The position numbers and the translations under genes are program-made. Shown here piece after piece: positions 36,703-47,781 of a stretch of DNA of 64,000 nt; the first letter of the stretch is position 1, and every line of letters starts with the position of its first letter. The DNA is from Tethya wilhelma (taxonomy: Eukaryota > Porifera > Demospongiae > Tethyida > Tethyidae). Under the pieces are notes generated by a model. The model was not told where the DNA came from and searched no databases. It was given only the letters and a program-made list of their open reading frames with translations. The DNA lies in contig CAXIPT010000003.1 of the NCBI GenBank assembly GCA_964030475.1, positions 2,269,761-2,333,760 on the forward strand. The letters run 5' to 3'.

Positions 36703-37373
36703 GAGATTAGGGGGAGGGGGAAAGTGGAAGGGGTCATTCCAGGACTGCCTGGAACAAACCAAAGGGCGGGAAGGACTTTGTCGATTGAACCCCGAGCTAC
36801 ACTAGGGACATATGCTCTTACTTTATACCAAACAATCTTCACACTTTTTTGGATTATACAAACACTAAATAGAGCAAAAAAAAATTTTTTTAGTCTGAAT
36901 CCATCTCCCGGTCATCAGGGAAGCACCTTTGTCCAATCATTGCAAACCACCAGTTTCGGTCCCTTAGCTTCCGACTGAATGGAGTGCTATGGAGAAGGCG
37001 GGACCGCTCCCCTATGTAGGAGCCCGGGTATTTAGCGATGGGATTCAAGGGATTTCACAAACACAGACATTACAAAGTTAAAAATGCACTTATCTTTTTG
37101 TAATTGAAAATCTTTGCTGTAACATAATTTTGGAAGAGTAGTCAGTAATGCTTAAACTTGAAATACTGAATGGTATGACTGGTTTGACTAGTTTTATCCC
37201 AAGACTTATCAATTCTAGAATCTTCTCTAAAAACCATGTGCTTGCCTGGGACCTACAGTTTAACCCCCAACACCCATCGATTAGACCCAGCATTCTCACA
37301 ACAGTGTAACCACATCTAGTGTCAAATTGCATACTCAGCAAGAATTGTTACAACTACCTAATATCAATTACAT
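36703..37373. other. Unique insertion between the duplicated RhoGAP-like segments
   Basis: It contains GC-richer DNA at 36720-37050 unlike its surroundings (CCCGAGCTACACTAGGG, GCGGGACCGCTCCCC, GAGCCCGGG), which may be an old element. No gene is supported. Confidence 0.35.
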
Positions 37374-37957
37374 AGTATTGTCTGTCCAGATGTTATTGTC
37401 TTTTTTTGTATAATCTTTGCAGCTATAGGTTTTCTTTAAAAAACAATAATATTTTGCAATTTTTTCTCTTAATTAGAAGCTCGAGCATAGACAATTCAAA
37501 AATTGTTCGCAACACTCAATTAACTGTATACATTAAGAATGGGAATTTTTTCACAAGAAACTTATTTATATACATTTGTATTTCATATCTATGAAGTAAT
37601 TAAAACCATTTCAACCATAAAGTTGAACATACAAGTGACGGCCAGTTTTTATATAATATGTAACCCCAAGTTTAAGCACACCTAACTCCAAGTTTAAGCT
37701 ATAAACATTAATATCCTAATATAAAAATATAGGCAATTTTTTTTTCTCACAAAACATCTTCAAAGAAAATTTCCCAATCTATGGTATAATCTACACTAAC
37801 CTGTCTGTGTCGACGAGTAAGTTTGATATTACCATGACAATAGTAGTTGATGAGCTTAGGGGCTATTACCACTGAGAGGTTGGAGGCAGTCATGAGGGTA
37901 TGGTCACAACTTCAAAAATGTAATGTAACAACTTCATGAACACCTAGCACCTGAGAG
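37374..37957. repeat. Direct duplication of about 590 bp, second copy (partner 36037-36626)
   Basis: See the partner. Here it ends against a GAGGGAGGGAAGGAGG tract in place of the GA microsatellite. Confidence 0.85.
37801..37950 (-). pseudogene. RhoGAP-like exon relic, copy 2
   Basis: Same acceptor and donor positions as copy 1. The frame reads TLHF, TGA, SCDHTLMTASNLSVVIAPKL and stays open to the donor because the C tract is four bases long. The TGA at the same codon in both copies shows the lesion is older than the duplication, or that the true splice site differs. Confidence 0.4.
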
Positions 37958-38070
37958 AGAGGGAGGGAAGGAGGAAGAGAGATTCTTTTATTGACTAAGC
38001 ATACAATTTTGTGTGAACAAACAACACAACAGCACAAAATACTAATCCATATTTATTACAAAGCTTACCT

Positions 38071-38300
38071 GAGAGTGTTTCAATAGCAACAGTAGAGAGG
38101 TCAAGAGGACACAGTGTCTCCTCTGATGGTCCGAGGGTAAGAGGACATGCATGGCATGTCTCATACATGTGAGAGAAGTGTTGAGTCAGCAAAGAATATC
38201 AGGAGCTCTTGGAGGTACTGATTTTAAGGAGGTTAGTGACATCAGGAGTCAACATAGGAATCAGGAGGGAGAAGTGGGTGGCCAGATTCAAACAGTGACT
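38071..38300 (-). pseudogene. Decayed exon upstream of the RhoGAP-like relic
   Basis: The minus strand shows a pyrimidine-rich acceptor CCCCCTAG and a donor CTCAG|GTAAGC. The first part reads SLFESGHPLLPPDSYVDS then stops; a second frame reads HFSHMYETCHACPLTLGPSEE to the donor. Two frames imply decay. It could be the exon before the RhoGAP-like one. I do not recognise the protein. Confidence 0.3.
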
Positions 38301-38375
38301 AGGGGGAGGATAGTGAGAGTATCAGAGATGGTGCACTAGTGTGAGAGTGTGTTTGTGTGAAAGTAATGTACCATA

Positions 38376-38590
38376 CCGTATAGCCGGAAATATTGACGGT
38401 CAAAAAATTTGACGGTTTGCTCGCAGAACGTAAAATAAAAATATTGACGAATTTAAATTTGATGATTTGCGCGGGCACATAATACATTCATATATGACAC
38501 CAAAAATACTGGAAGATTTAAATTTGACGATTTGACTTTGACTGTCAAACCGTCAAATTTAAATCCCCGTCAATATTTCCGGCTATACTG
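38376..38590. mobile_element. TIR element of 215 bp with TA duplication
   Basis: The ends CCGTATAGCCGGAAATATTG and its mirrored CAATATTTCCGGCTATACTG flank two internal ATTTAAATTTGACG repeats. TA lies on both sides (38374-38375 and 38591-38592), as for Tc1/mariner-type MITEs. Confidence 0.75.
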
Positions 38591-38592
38591 TA

Positions 38593-39359
38593 TATCCATA
38601 GTAAAAAAGTTTCACAGGTTATCTTTGGTAGTTTTCACAAATCATGATCCATCAGCGAGTTTACCGCAAAATTCTCTACAACCTATACACGAATTTGCTT
38701 ACACATCGCATGTGTTCGGATGAAAAAGATTTGTAAAAACTTCTCTATGGCTATACCTAACTGCTACTGTTACTTCCAAACACACAAATACATGTCAGTG
38801 AGAGAAAACTGCCTGTTAATTTTCACTAGGAGGCAATAGTGTTACTGAAAAAGTAAACACAGGCCGGAACACTTGAAGAGGGAGGAGAACCGAGGGTGTG
38901 GTGTGTGAGCGTGTAAAAGAGAGGGGGGTTGTTTATTAAGCCTCGGCACGTGCAGAGGATATTACAGTAGTCATTTTGTCCGGCTGTCTGGTCTGTCTGT
39001 CTGTCCAATCGAAATCTCAAGAAAGACAACTCTAGTGAAAAAATGGATAGTATTACGTTCATAAAACTGAACGATCTTGTAAAATTTCATTTTCTGCTGT
39101 CCAAAACACTGTGTTTGCTGAGATTTGAGTGTTTTGTGCTTCTTTGAGCGCTTAGCTTTGAGACCACGCCTACTGATCTAGTGTGTGTTATCTAGAAATT
39201 ATTTAATAATGCCTACTTCATGAAAATGCTGCTTGACAGTGCTGTTGGTGCCGTTGATGCATTGCTCAGTGTTGCTTGGCAAGCGGACAGACAGAGTTTG
39301 GCTGCTTTCTATGTAAGCATATTGTAATGTATAGATGTTTCAGTGTGGCTGTCTATTAG
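38593..39359. other. Repeat-bearing spacer
   Basis: About 38990-39135 is a reverse-orientation relative of the 215-bp insertion at 44663-44877 (GTCTGTCTGTCC, TCAAGAAAGACAACTC, CAAAACACTG, GAGTGTTTTGTGCTTCTTTG). The rest shows nothing I can name. Confidence 0.5.
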
Positions 39360-39931
39360 TAGCCTCGTTCCTAGGCTCCTCCTTCGCGAATATTTTCTTC
39401 GAAAATAAGGAAGGAGAGAGCCTGGTACCAGTAGCCACGTGAGTGCACATGACGTACTGTTTTACGTAATTCAAGTTAGTTAGCAAAAAAAGTTTCCTGG
39501 GAGCGACCGCGAACAGAACAGAACAAAAGAATGCTTTAAAAAAATTACCATTTGCTTGAATTGTTCAAAGTCATTTCTTCTGTGCCAAGAGTTAAGATGT
39601 ACTTCCCAAACAGCGTTTGTGATCGCCACTTTTGTTTTGTACCTTGGTTTGGTCAGACTGAAAGATCGAGACTGGACACAGAACTAAAAATGCTGATTCA
39701 GAAAGACTGCCATTTATCTGTTGCTTCTTGGACTATCTATGGTCTTTTGCTCACATCAACTGACTGGAACACGTGCGTGACACATTATAGATAAAGCGCG
39801 TAATGCTGAGTGGAGGTACGTCTACCAGACGTCTACCCTGTACGTCACTCATGTGACTACTGGTACCAGGCTCTCTCCTTCCTTATTCTCGAAGAAAATA
39901 TTCGCGAAGGAGGAGCCTGGAAACGAGGCTA
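39360..39931. mobile_element. Foldback DNA element of 572 bp with 9-bp target duplication
   Basis: Terminal inverted repeats of about 85 bp start TAGCCTCGTT and include CGCGAATATTTTCTTCGA. The 9-bp direct repeat GTCTATTAG flanks it (39351-39359 and 39932-39940). Internal DNA holds an 80-codon open frame at 39552-39794 with no recognised domain. Partial relatives are at 43162-43225 and 56316-56398. A 9-bp duplication is seen with Mutator-type transposases, but no transposase is present here. Confidence 0.8.
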
Positions 39932-39940
39932 GTCTATTAG

Positions 39941-41301
39941 CTGTATGGCCACTCAGCAACTCAGTGTGCTCAGTATTTTGTTCTCATACCAGCTGAGCAC
40001 TCTAGTACATAGGTTTTATCATAGCATAGCTCAGTCTTGCCATAGACTTGTGCTGCTTGGTTTATGAAATAGTTTACAAACTGCTATGAGGCTAGCCAGG
40101 CTCTCCTTCTCCAGCCAGGCCGTTTCCGTGAGTGAAAGTGTTAAGAAGAGTCTGGAGCCGTGGCTACTAAACTTGATAGCTATGGCACAAATTATGTAAT
40201 GTCATGTACACATGCACATGTGGGTCATGCCATTACATGTAGGCCTTGAGATTTGGTTTGGAAGTCAACTAGGCCTGGACTTTGAATAGTAGCTCAGTGG
40301 TAGTGCTAAATGTGCACTAGATGTTGAGTGTGCCGAGGCTTGTGCACATGTACTCGGTGCTTTCATGTTAATGAGGAGCTGAGGGCAACACTGATTTTTG
40401 AAACTCTGTATATTAATAGTCTGGGCACCAGACCCTTTCTTGCTTTTTTCCCCACCCTCCTAAAACTTATCAAGAAAGCCTGGTGCCCAGCCAGACTAGT
40501 ATATTGATACCGGCATATTACCCGCCATTAAAAACCTATAGTTGGTGATAAATGGAAGACTACTTGAAGAATGTATTACAGTACAACACTCACCAGTGAG
40601 TCAGTAAACAGGAGGGTGCATGGGTGGTTCAAGCCACACTGTGACAGTGTTCCCTGGTGACTAGTCTGGGTCGTCTAAAGACAGTCAAGACCTCGCAACA
40701 AGGTACTATGGTTGACTATAACTGCAATTTTCTTCTATGGTTGTTCAATATTGACACACCACTGACGAGTTGACTAGCACGCACACTTCACATGCTACAG
40801 TACAAGACTCTACACGAACCGCTCAGTGGGCACATGTAGAGCCTTTGCTGCGCATGCGCAGTCGCCGAAGTTAGAATTGTTGGAAATGGTCGTTGGAATT
40901 TCCCGCAAGAATGCAGAGTTAGCATTTCTAATTTTACGAATATCTAATCTTGCTCCAGCCTTGACACAAAATAATTTTCTAGCCAAATTATGCATTATTT
41001 TAGTCTTCACTGACTCACATGTACAGTGAGTGACAGTCTGAAGTAACTAGGCCTGAGTAAAGACGTGTATAGTATATCCGTTTTCAGGTAAGACAAAATT
41101 AATATATCTGTGTATAGAAGTTATCAAATAATTAATTAAAGCATGGTTGGAAAATTTACTACTCTGCTTGAAAGTACATTCCAGTACATAGTGTACATAA
41201 GTTACATAAGTGCATTTACAAGTTATGGTAAGTTATATACTCTCTTAATAGCTATAATTATTAATAGTTGTCAGAGCTTTTATAACAAAATGCTGAGGTG
41301 T
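39941..41301. other. Spacer without a supported gene
   Basis: It contains a small hairpin at 40423-40497 (listed separately). The rest is moderately AT-rich and low in repeats. No coding region is supported. Confidence 0.4.
40423..40497. repeat. Small perfect-looking hairpin of about 75 bp
   Basis: AGTCTGGGCACCAGACC-CTTTCTTG on the left is mirrored by CAAGAAAG-CCTGGTGCCCAGCCAGACT on the right around a C-rich loop of about 25 bases. It could be a tiny foldback element or a transcribed hairpin. Confidence 0.6.
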
Positions 41302-41887
41302 TCATTTTCCCCAGCTCCATCCTGTTCCACATCTGTTTCTTATGACTCCACTGCAGCAGGAGTTAAAGCGAGAATCGTATACTCTGGTTCCACAGCAGGC
41401 AGGACTAATTCCACTCCTTGTGTTTACAACTCCTCCACAACAAATGCTAAAGCGAGAATCGTATACTCTTGTTCCACAGCAGGCAGGACTAATTCCACTC
41501 CTTGTATTTACAACTCCTCCACAACAAATGCTAAAACGAGAATCGTATACTCTCGTTCCACAGCAGGCAGGACTAATTCCACTCCTTGTATTTACAACTC
41601 CTCCACAACAAATGCTAAAACGAGAATCGTATACTCTCGTTCCACAGCAAGCAGGACTAATTCCACTCCTAGTGTTCAAAACACCGTTGCAGCAAATACT
41701 AAAGCGAGGATTGTATCTTCCACACCCTATAATTATTATTAATGTGCATGTGTGTGTAGGCATTCAAAGTTGTTTGGAGTTATTATAATCTTGAAAATGT
41801 TCACTCACCGGAGCACTGTCCTTTATCAATTATAATTAGCAGAAAGAGCAGTAGTGAAACAAAATGTAACCAGATGATAGCCTTCAT
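41302..41887 (-). CDS. Galaxin-like secreted di-cysteine repeat protein, two exons, 167 aa
   Basis: On the minus strand exon 1 is 41887-41809 and exon 2 is 41726-41302, joined by an 80-bp GT-AG intron in phase (TCC G|GG TGT). Exon 1 is a signal peptide, MKAIIWLHFVSLLLFLLIII, then DKGQCS. Exon 2 is almost entirely 28-residue repeats with the pattern RFSICCGGVVNTRSGISPACC followed by GTRVYDS, each with two CC pairs, and ends CCSGVIRNRCGTGWSWGK. This CC spacing and the ACCGTR-Y-D segment are those of galaxins, secreted proteins first known from coral skeleton matrix. The gene was chosen over forward-strand frames through the same repeat because only this strand gives a signal peptide, a matching splice pair and conserved cysteines. 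Role in a sponge (matrix or defence) is unknown. The first in-frame ATG upstream of 41887 would extend into sequence that looks like UTR. Confidence 0.75.
41340..41720. repeat. 84-bp tandem repeat, about 4.5 units, within the galaxin-like exon
   Basis: AGAATC recurs at 41371, 41455, 41539 and 41623, and AGGATT at 41707, an exact 84-bp period equal to 28 codons. Inner units are nearly identical and outer ones diverged, as expected for unequal crossing-over inside a coding repeat. As 84 is a multiple of three, other frames also stay open. Confidence 0.95.
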
Positions 41888-41939
41888 ATTCTTTGGCTTA
41901 CTTCGTCCAACTTTGGTTATTAATTTTGTTTGTTGATTC

Positions 41940-42290
41940 TGACACACAAATACAGCAGCAGTTTCGTTTACTGGATAACTCAGTGACTGTGACTGCAAAT
42001 TTATACACAGTAGCATATACATGATGTCAATTGAGGTAAATTTTCATCATGAAAATTGTTTTGTTGACTTTGCAGATATTGGTTCAATGAAAGTTTAATT
42101 ATTTCTTTCAACATAATACTACAGGTTGTCCTGGCAACCGTAAATCACATATGGCATCAAAAGCCATGTGAACCATGTCATGACGAGACATGCAGGTGTA
42201 CTCAATGCAATCTTAAAACATGAATGTCTTTATAGTGACAAAGGTTATTTCCTGTTTTGCCTTATAATGCTATGATAGTCAGATTTTCTT
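41940..42290. repeat. Duplicated segment upstream of the galaxin-like gene (partner 55700-56275)
   Basis: Shared sequence includes TACTGGATAACTCAGTGAC, GATGTCAATTGAGGTAAAT and TTATTTCCTGTTTTGCC. This copy keeps the single ATGTGAACC at 42166-42174, the empty site of the 178-bp element found in the partner. Confidence 0.85.
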
Positions 42291-42690
42291 GTGTGACTCT
42301 TGAACCACATACCTACAGCTGCATGCATATCTAATGCCCTCCCTCCCCCCCTGTGGTGTATTGGGAGATTCCCAGAGAGCTGGTATGACCACACATGGCA
42401 ATCTTGCAGTCAAAATGCTGCATACACAGCATATATTAATTTTTTTTATCCAGTACAACTACATACATGTACTACTGTAACAATAATGAGTCATGAACTT
42501 CAAAGTGCAAGCATGCATGACATAAGCCTTGAGAATGTGCACATTCAGATGGTTAAATGTGACATATTACAATATTACTGGCTAATCCATCTAGCACTGT
42601 AAGTGTTATGAAATAATTATTATAATTATGCTATTAATATACAGTATGGTGAATATTCAGGTCGACCGTTTTAGTCATATTATTTTTTTG
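42291..42690. other. Spacer, nothing recognised
   Basis: AT-rich with CATG strings; no supported feature. Confidence 0.4.
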
Positions 42691-42699
42691 GATAAACCC

Positions 42700-43160
42700 C
42701 ATGGTAGGTAGGATGTGTCCTTCATGCACCATGCATGTACAGTCATTAATAAAGTGCTTTCTCTTATAATGCTGACAGTCTGATCGACACATATACACTG
42801 CATAGTATTAATATCTCCCATCATGCCGCATGCACACTCACTCTCTCATATTTGCCTTTATGTGTTTCCTTTTTACTCTGTATGCATAACTATGTCTTTG
42901 GATGTACACATGCAGACTTGTGTCAGTGTGACTCATTGAGTGCTTATAATCCCTAAACTGCCGCATGGAGAAGTGAAGCTTCAAGATGCTCCACTAATAT
43001 CTAGACTGTGTCACTGCAAGCTATAGCCTAAGGATTGATGGATGGTAAGCAATCCTCATAATTTATTACACACATATTATGTAATGCCACTCACATCTAT
43101 ACCCTGTATGTCATTCATTCCCGTCACTAAAATTTTGTATCAAGCTCTCTCCCTAGCTAG
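42700..43160 (+). repeat. Dispersed repeat with conserved splice-donor-like site, copy 1
   Basis: It contains CAAGATGCTCCACT, CACTGCAAGCTA, AAGGATTGATGGATG|GTAAGC (donor at 43045) and a downstream ATGCCACTCACATCTA block. Related copies are at 52460-52790, 56950-57400, 60170-60620 and, more diverged, 61480-61620. It may be the 5' exon and first intron of a multicopy gene. Confidence 0.6.
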
Positions 43161-43161
43161 C

Positions 43162-43225
43162 CTCATTCCCAGGCTCCTCCTTCGCAAACCAGTATAGTCA
43201 CGTGCGTGACATACAAGGTAGACAT
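43162..43225. mobile_element. Remnant of the 572-bp foldback element
   Basis: TAGCCTCATTCCCAGGCTCC joined to a GTCACGTGCGTGACATAC block; internal sequence deleted. Confidence 0.5.
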
Positions 43226-43494
43226 CTTGTAGACATTAGACGAGTCATCATGATGCAATGTATATTGAATGCCTCACGTGTGCTCCAGTGCAGTCCGTTG
43301 AAATGTCATGAGCAAAATTTTTGCCATCTACCAGCTCTGAGAGCTAGGGAGACGTAGATGACTATGGAAATAGACAAGAAAAAACAGCCAGTAGTCTTCA
43401 ATGATCGTCTAAGAGGCAACAGATACATGGCAGTCTCTCGAAATCAGTGTTTTCGATTCTGTGTCTGCCCTAGCAGTTGTGGTGAAAGGTTTTC
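43226..43494. other. Spacer, nothing recognised
   Basis: No supported feature between the foldback remnant and the NLR pseudogene. Confidence 0.4.
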
Positions 43495-44662
43495 TAAATT
43501 TTCAGTTTCTGAGAGTCGCTCTAGCTGCTAATGGATCATCCTCGCCTGAGTGTCGTTGCAGTAGTGTCAGGCTTAACTCAATGTAGAGTTTAGTCATTGT
43601 CTGGGGAATGGGATGTTTGTATACAATACATGGCTAGAAATTGTAGTACTAACAGTGACATGCAGCTGTGCTACATAAAAAGTACAAGCCTAATTTGCAT
43701 CTCATTAATATGCAAAATTTTGTATTGTAACAATGGCAGAGCAAGCAAAACTTCACTAACTTTAGCTCCGTTTGGCGGAGCGAGTACCAGAGTTCATAAG
43801 TTCAACTCTTCCTGTTTAATAATTTAGGGCGCAAATTTGCAAAACTAGTGAAAAATCGAAATGCTGGATAAAAAGATATAGGTACTTCCTGTTCTAAAGT
43901 ACAGAAGCAATACTGTGCGATCGCGTTTTTGATATGCTCGACATTTGGCCATTTGGCGGAGAAACCGCCAGGCTCCTGGACTTGAAAAGCTTGCTGTAAG
44001 TTACCCAAAAGGTTGAATTAACAGTATTTAGAGCGCAAATTTTTCTAGAGTGTCTTGTTAGCTTGCAATCTGAAGACTAAAATGCATTCAGTATCACTTT
44101 TAGTACTTAGCTACTGAGCAGCTGCCTGATGCATGTAGGCTCATCAATAATTCATATGTCACTACATTTCTAGCCATGACTAGTCACGATAATATTATGT
44201 TTCTATACTATAATGGCACAATTATTTAGAGGAATATACACTGTACATTAAACTATAGCTTTTGATTGCTGGATATTGGTGGATATGTAGATAGAAAAGC
44301 CAACTAAAAGCTCAGACTCAGAAGCAAAACATTTTTTAGCATATACTGGTCAATCTGTTCTTGTGTAAAGCCTATCACTTCTATTAGCTTTGCCCTTGAA
44401 AGGTCTGCAGTAGCAAAGGGTCTACTAGTAGTACGTACCATGGATTAGCTGAACAAATATTGATTCCTTTTGTATATATAAGGAAGCTGGGAGTTCATCA
44501 AAGCCATCTAGTACAAACAACAGACCATTCCCCTCACAAGCTTCCATGTCAGCTGCTACAGCTAGTTATAAATCTTTGTTGCTATGGTAACACAGATCTT
44601 TCACACTCTTTGCTTCTTGGACTCTCTTCTCTCTCAGCCAAAGAAGAATGACTAGAGTGACT

Positions 44663-44877
44663 GAAGAAGAAAGTGCTCAAAGAAGCACAAAACACTCAAA
44701 TCTCAGCGACCACAGTGTTTCAAGTTGGACAGCAGAAAATGTAATTTTACAAGATCGTTCAGTTTTATGAACATAATAGCATCCATTTTTTTGCTAGTCC
44801 CTAATTAAGAGTTGTCTTTCTTGAGATTTCGATGGGACAGACAGACAGACGGACAAAACGACTACCGTAATCCTCTA
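44663..44877. mobile_element. 215-bp insertion with 17-bp flanking repeat (again at 46595-46809)
   Basis: It interrupts the NLR pseudogene. The flanks AGAATGACTAGAGTGAC (44646-44662) and AGAATGACTAGAATGAC (44878-44894) are near-identical, and the intact NLR has this site once (near 50636). The long duplication suggests target-primed insertion of a short retroelement. A relative lies in reverse at about 38990-39135. Confidence 0.65.
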
Positions 44878-44911
44878 AGAATGACTAGAATGACTTTCAT
44901 CCCACCTCCTA

Positions 44912-45276
44912 CAGTGGCGGATCTAGGAAATTGAATAGGGGGGTTCTAATGAATGCGCGCGGAGCGCGCGAAAAATTTTTACGTAGCCACGCCCACTTTT
45001 GGTCGCAACAGCCCCGCCCCTTTAGCGCTCGTGCAGCTAAAATTTTGCCAAAAAAGCCTGAATGGAAGAAAAAAACGGCAAGAAAGAGACAGAAACTCTA
45101 TATCTTTCATAAAAGACTAATATTCAGCGTGATTCTGAGTTGCTTTTAGTATTTTTAAGTTGAAAGGAGGGTTCCATCTTGGCCTTTTCCAATCTGCACA
45201 GTTAATTATAATGCGAGATCTCAGCTGAAAGGGGGGTTCCGTGGAACCCGTGAACCCCCCCCTGGATCCGCCACTG
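44912..45276. mobile_element. 365-bp TIR element with 5-bp duplication (again at 46844-47208)
   Basis: The ends CAGTGGCGGATCTAGG and CCTGGATCCGCCACTG are inverted, and TCCTA flanks both sides (44907-44911, 45277-45281). The intact NLR shows the empty site CCTCCTACAAAG near 50690. Internal DNA has GCGCGCGGAGCGCGC and CACGCCCAC. The 364-bp element at 61969-62332 is a relative with the same layout. Five-base duplications occur in some hAT groups; the family is not certain. Confidence 0.8.
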
Positions 45277-45849
45277 TCCTACAAGGCTTCCCAACACAAG
45301 TGCTTTTCCCAACACCATGTGCACCATCCTTCTTGTGAAGGATCTCATCGACATGTCTGTGAAGAGTAGCTCTTGTGAACTTATCTACTTTTGAGCGACT
45401 GATTCGACCACTCTTTACAAGAGCAGAGTTGATGAATTCACCACATGTGAGGTTTGGGAACTTGTCTGATGACACATTTCCACTTCCTTTGAGGTACATG
45501 GTATAGTGTTTGACTGGAGTCCAGAGAACACTTTGACTCAGTTTCAGCTGGAAAATCTAACAAGGTTGCATCTGCTATATGAACACATGTCAGTAAAGCT
45601 TGATCACGAGTCATGGTTTAACTCACTATAAGTACTCTATACAAACTGCCTCAGCACAGTCTCCTCTGCCAGTTCTCACAAATACTGTTACAGTAATCAG
45701 ATCTCTATAGGTAGCCACGAGACCAAACTTCTCCTGCCACTTCTGTAAGGCTGCTCTCCTGTACATGTACTATATGGTATCACTATCAAAATGTGTTATG
45801 ACCACAAACTCAGGCCTAGGCCAACCAGACATACTATATTGTGCTTTAT

Positions 45850-47781
45850 CGATCGCGTTTTTGATATGCTCGACATTTGGCCATTTGGCGGAGAAACCGC
45901 CAGGCTCCTGGACTTGAAAAGCTTGCTGTAAGTTACCCAAAAGGTTGAATTAACAGTATTTAGAGCGCAAATTTTTCTAGAGTGTCTTGTTAGCTTGCAA
46001 TCTGAAGACTAAAATGCATTCAGTATCACTTTTAGTACTTAGCTACTGAGCAGCTGCCTGATGCATGTAGGCTCATCAATAATTCATATGTCACTACATT
46101 TCTAGCCATGACTAGTCACGATAATATTATGTTTCTATACTATAATGGCACAATTATTTAGAGGAATATACACTGTACATTAAACTATAGCTTTTGATTG
46201 CTGGATATTGGTGGATATGTAGATAGAAAAGCCAACTAAAAGCTCAGACTCAGAAGCAAAACATTTTTTAGCATATACTGGTCAATCTGTTCTTGTGTAA
46301 AGCCTATCACTTCTATTAGCTTTGCCCTTGAAAGGTCTGCAGTAGCAAAGGGTCTACTAGTAGTACGTACCATGGATTAGCTGAACAAATATTGATTCCT
46401 TTTGTATATATAAGGAAGCTGGGAGTTCATCAAAGCCATCTAGTACAAACAACAGACCATTCCCCTCACAAGCTTCCATGTCAGCTGCTACAGCTAGTTA
46501 TAAATCTTTGTTGCTATGGTAACACAGATCTTTCACACTCTTTGCTTCTTGGACTCTCTTCTCTCTCAGCCAAAGAAGAATGACTAGAGTGACTGAAGAA
46601 GAAAGTGCTCAAAGAAGCACAAAACACTCAAATCTCAGCGACCACAGTGTTTCAAGTTGGACAGCAGAAAATGTAATTTTACAAGATCGTTCAGTTTTAT
46701 GAACATAATAGCATCCATTTTTTTGCTAGTCCCTAATTAAGAGTTGTCTTTCTTGAGATTTCGATGGGACAGACAGACAGACGGACAAAACGACTACCGT
46801 AATCCTCTAAGAATGACTAGAATGACTTTCATCCCACCTCCTACAGTGGCGGATCTAGGAAATTGAATAGGGGGGTTCTAATGAATGCGCGCGGAGCGCG
46901 CGAAAAATTTTTACGTAGCCACGCCCACTTTTGGTCGCAACAGCCCCGCCCCTTTAGCGCTCGTGCAGCTAAAATTTTGCCAAAAAAGCCTGAATGGAAG
47001 AAAAAAACGGCAAGAAAGAGACAGAAACTCTATATCTTTCATAAAAGACTAATATTCAGCGTGATTCTGAGTTGCTTTTAGTATTTTTAAGTTGAAAGGA
47101 GGGTTCCATCTTGGCCTTTTCCAATCTGCACAGTTAATTATAATGCGAGATCTCAGCTGAAAGGGGGGTTCCGTGGAACCCGTGAACCCCCCCCTGGATC
47201 CGCCACTGTCCTACAAGGCTTCCCAACACAAGTGCTTTTCCCAACACCATGTGCACCATCCTTCTTGTGAAGGATCTCATCGACATGTCTGTGAAGAGTA
47301 GCTCTTGTGAACTTATCTACTTTTGAGCGACTGATTCGACCACTCTTTACAAGAGCAGAGTTGATGAATTCACCACATGTGAGGTTTGGGAACTTGTCTG
47401 ATGACACATTTCCACTTCCTTTGAGGTACATGGTATAGTGTTTGACTGGAGTCCAGAGAACACTTTGACTCAGTTTCAGCTGGAAAATCTAACAAGGTTG
47501 CATCTGCTATATGAACACATGTCAGTAAAGCTTGATCACGAGTCATGGTTTAACTCACTATAAGTACTCTATACAAACTGCCTCAGCACAGTCTCCTCTG
47601 CCAGTTCTCACAAATACTGTTACAGTAATCAGATCTCTATAGGTAGCCACGAGACCAAACTTCTCCTGCCACTTCTGTAAGGCTGCTCTCCTGTACATGT
47701 ACTATATGGTATCACTATCAAAATGTGTTATGACCACAAACTCAGGCCTAGGCCAACCAGACATACTATATTGTGCTTTCA
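45850..47781. repeat. 1932-bp tandem duplication, unit 2
   Basis: Same content as unit 1. Sequence after 47781 continues with the DEATH exon 1 part of the pseudogene that unit 1 lacks. The near-zero divergence means either a very recent event or an assembly artefact. Confidence 0.95.

Larger units (their letters stand above)
43918..45849. repeat. 1932-bp tandem duplication, unit 1
   Basis: The unit from CGATCGCGTTTTTGATATGC to TATTGTGCTTT is repeated directly at 45850-47781. Every stretch I compared is identical. It contains NLR pseudogene parts and the 215-bp and 365-bp elements, so the duplication is younger than those insertions. Confidence 0.95.

Noticed and set aside
36760..36800. tRNA-derived element (GGTTCAATCGAC on the minus strand)
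   Set aside because: A B-box-like string is present but no matching A box or cloverleaf could be made.
39552..39794. 80-codon frame inside the foldback element as a gene
   Set aside because: No domain recognised and partial element copies lack it.
41340..41720. CRISPR-like array
   Set aside because: The units abut with no unique spacers and the locus is eukaryotic coding repeat.
41143..41788. Plus-strand repeat proteins (PQQAGLIPLLVF- and STTNAKARIVYS-type) through the 84-bp array
   Set aside because: These frames are open only because 84 is divisible by three. The minus frame has a signal peptide, an in-phase intron and conserved cysteine pairs.
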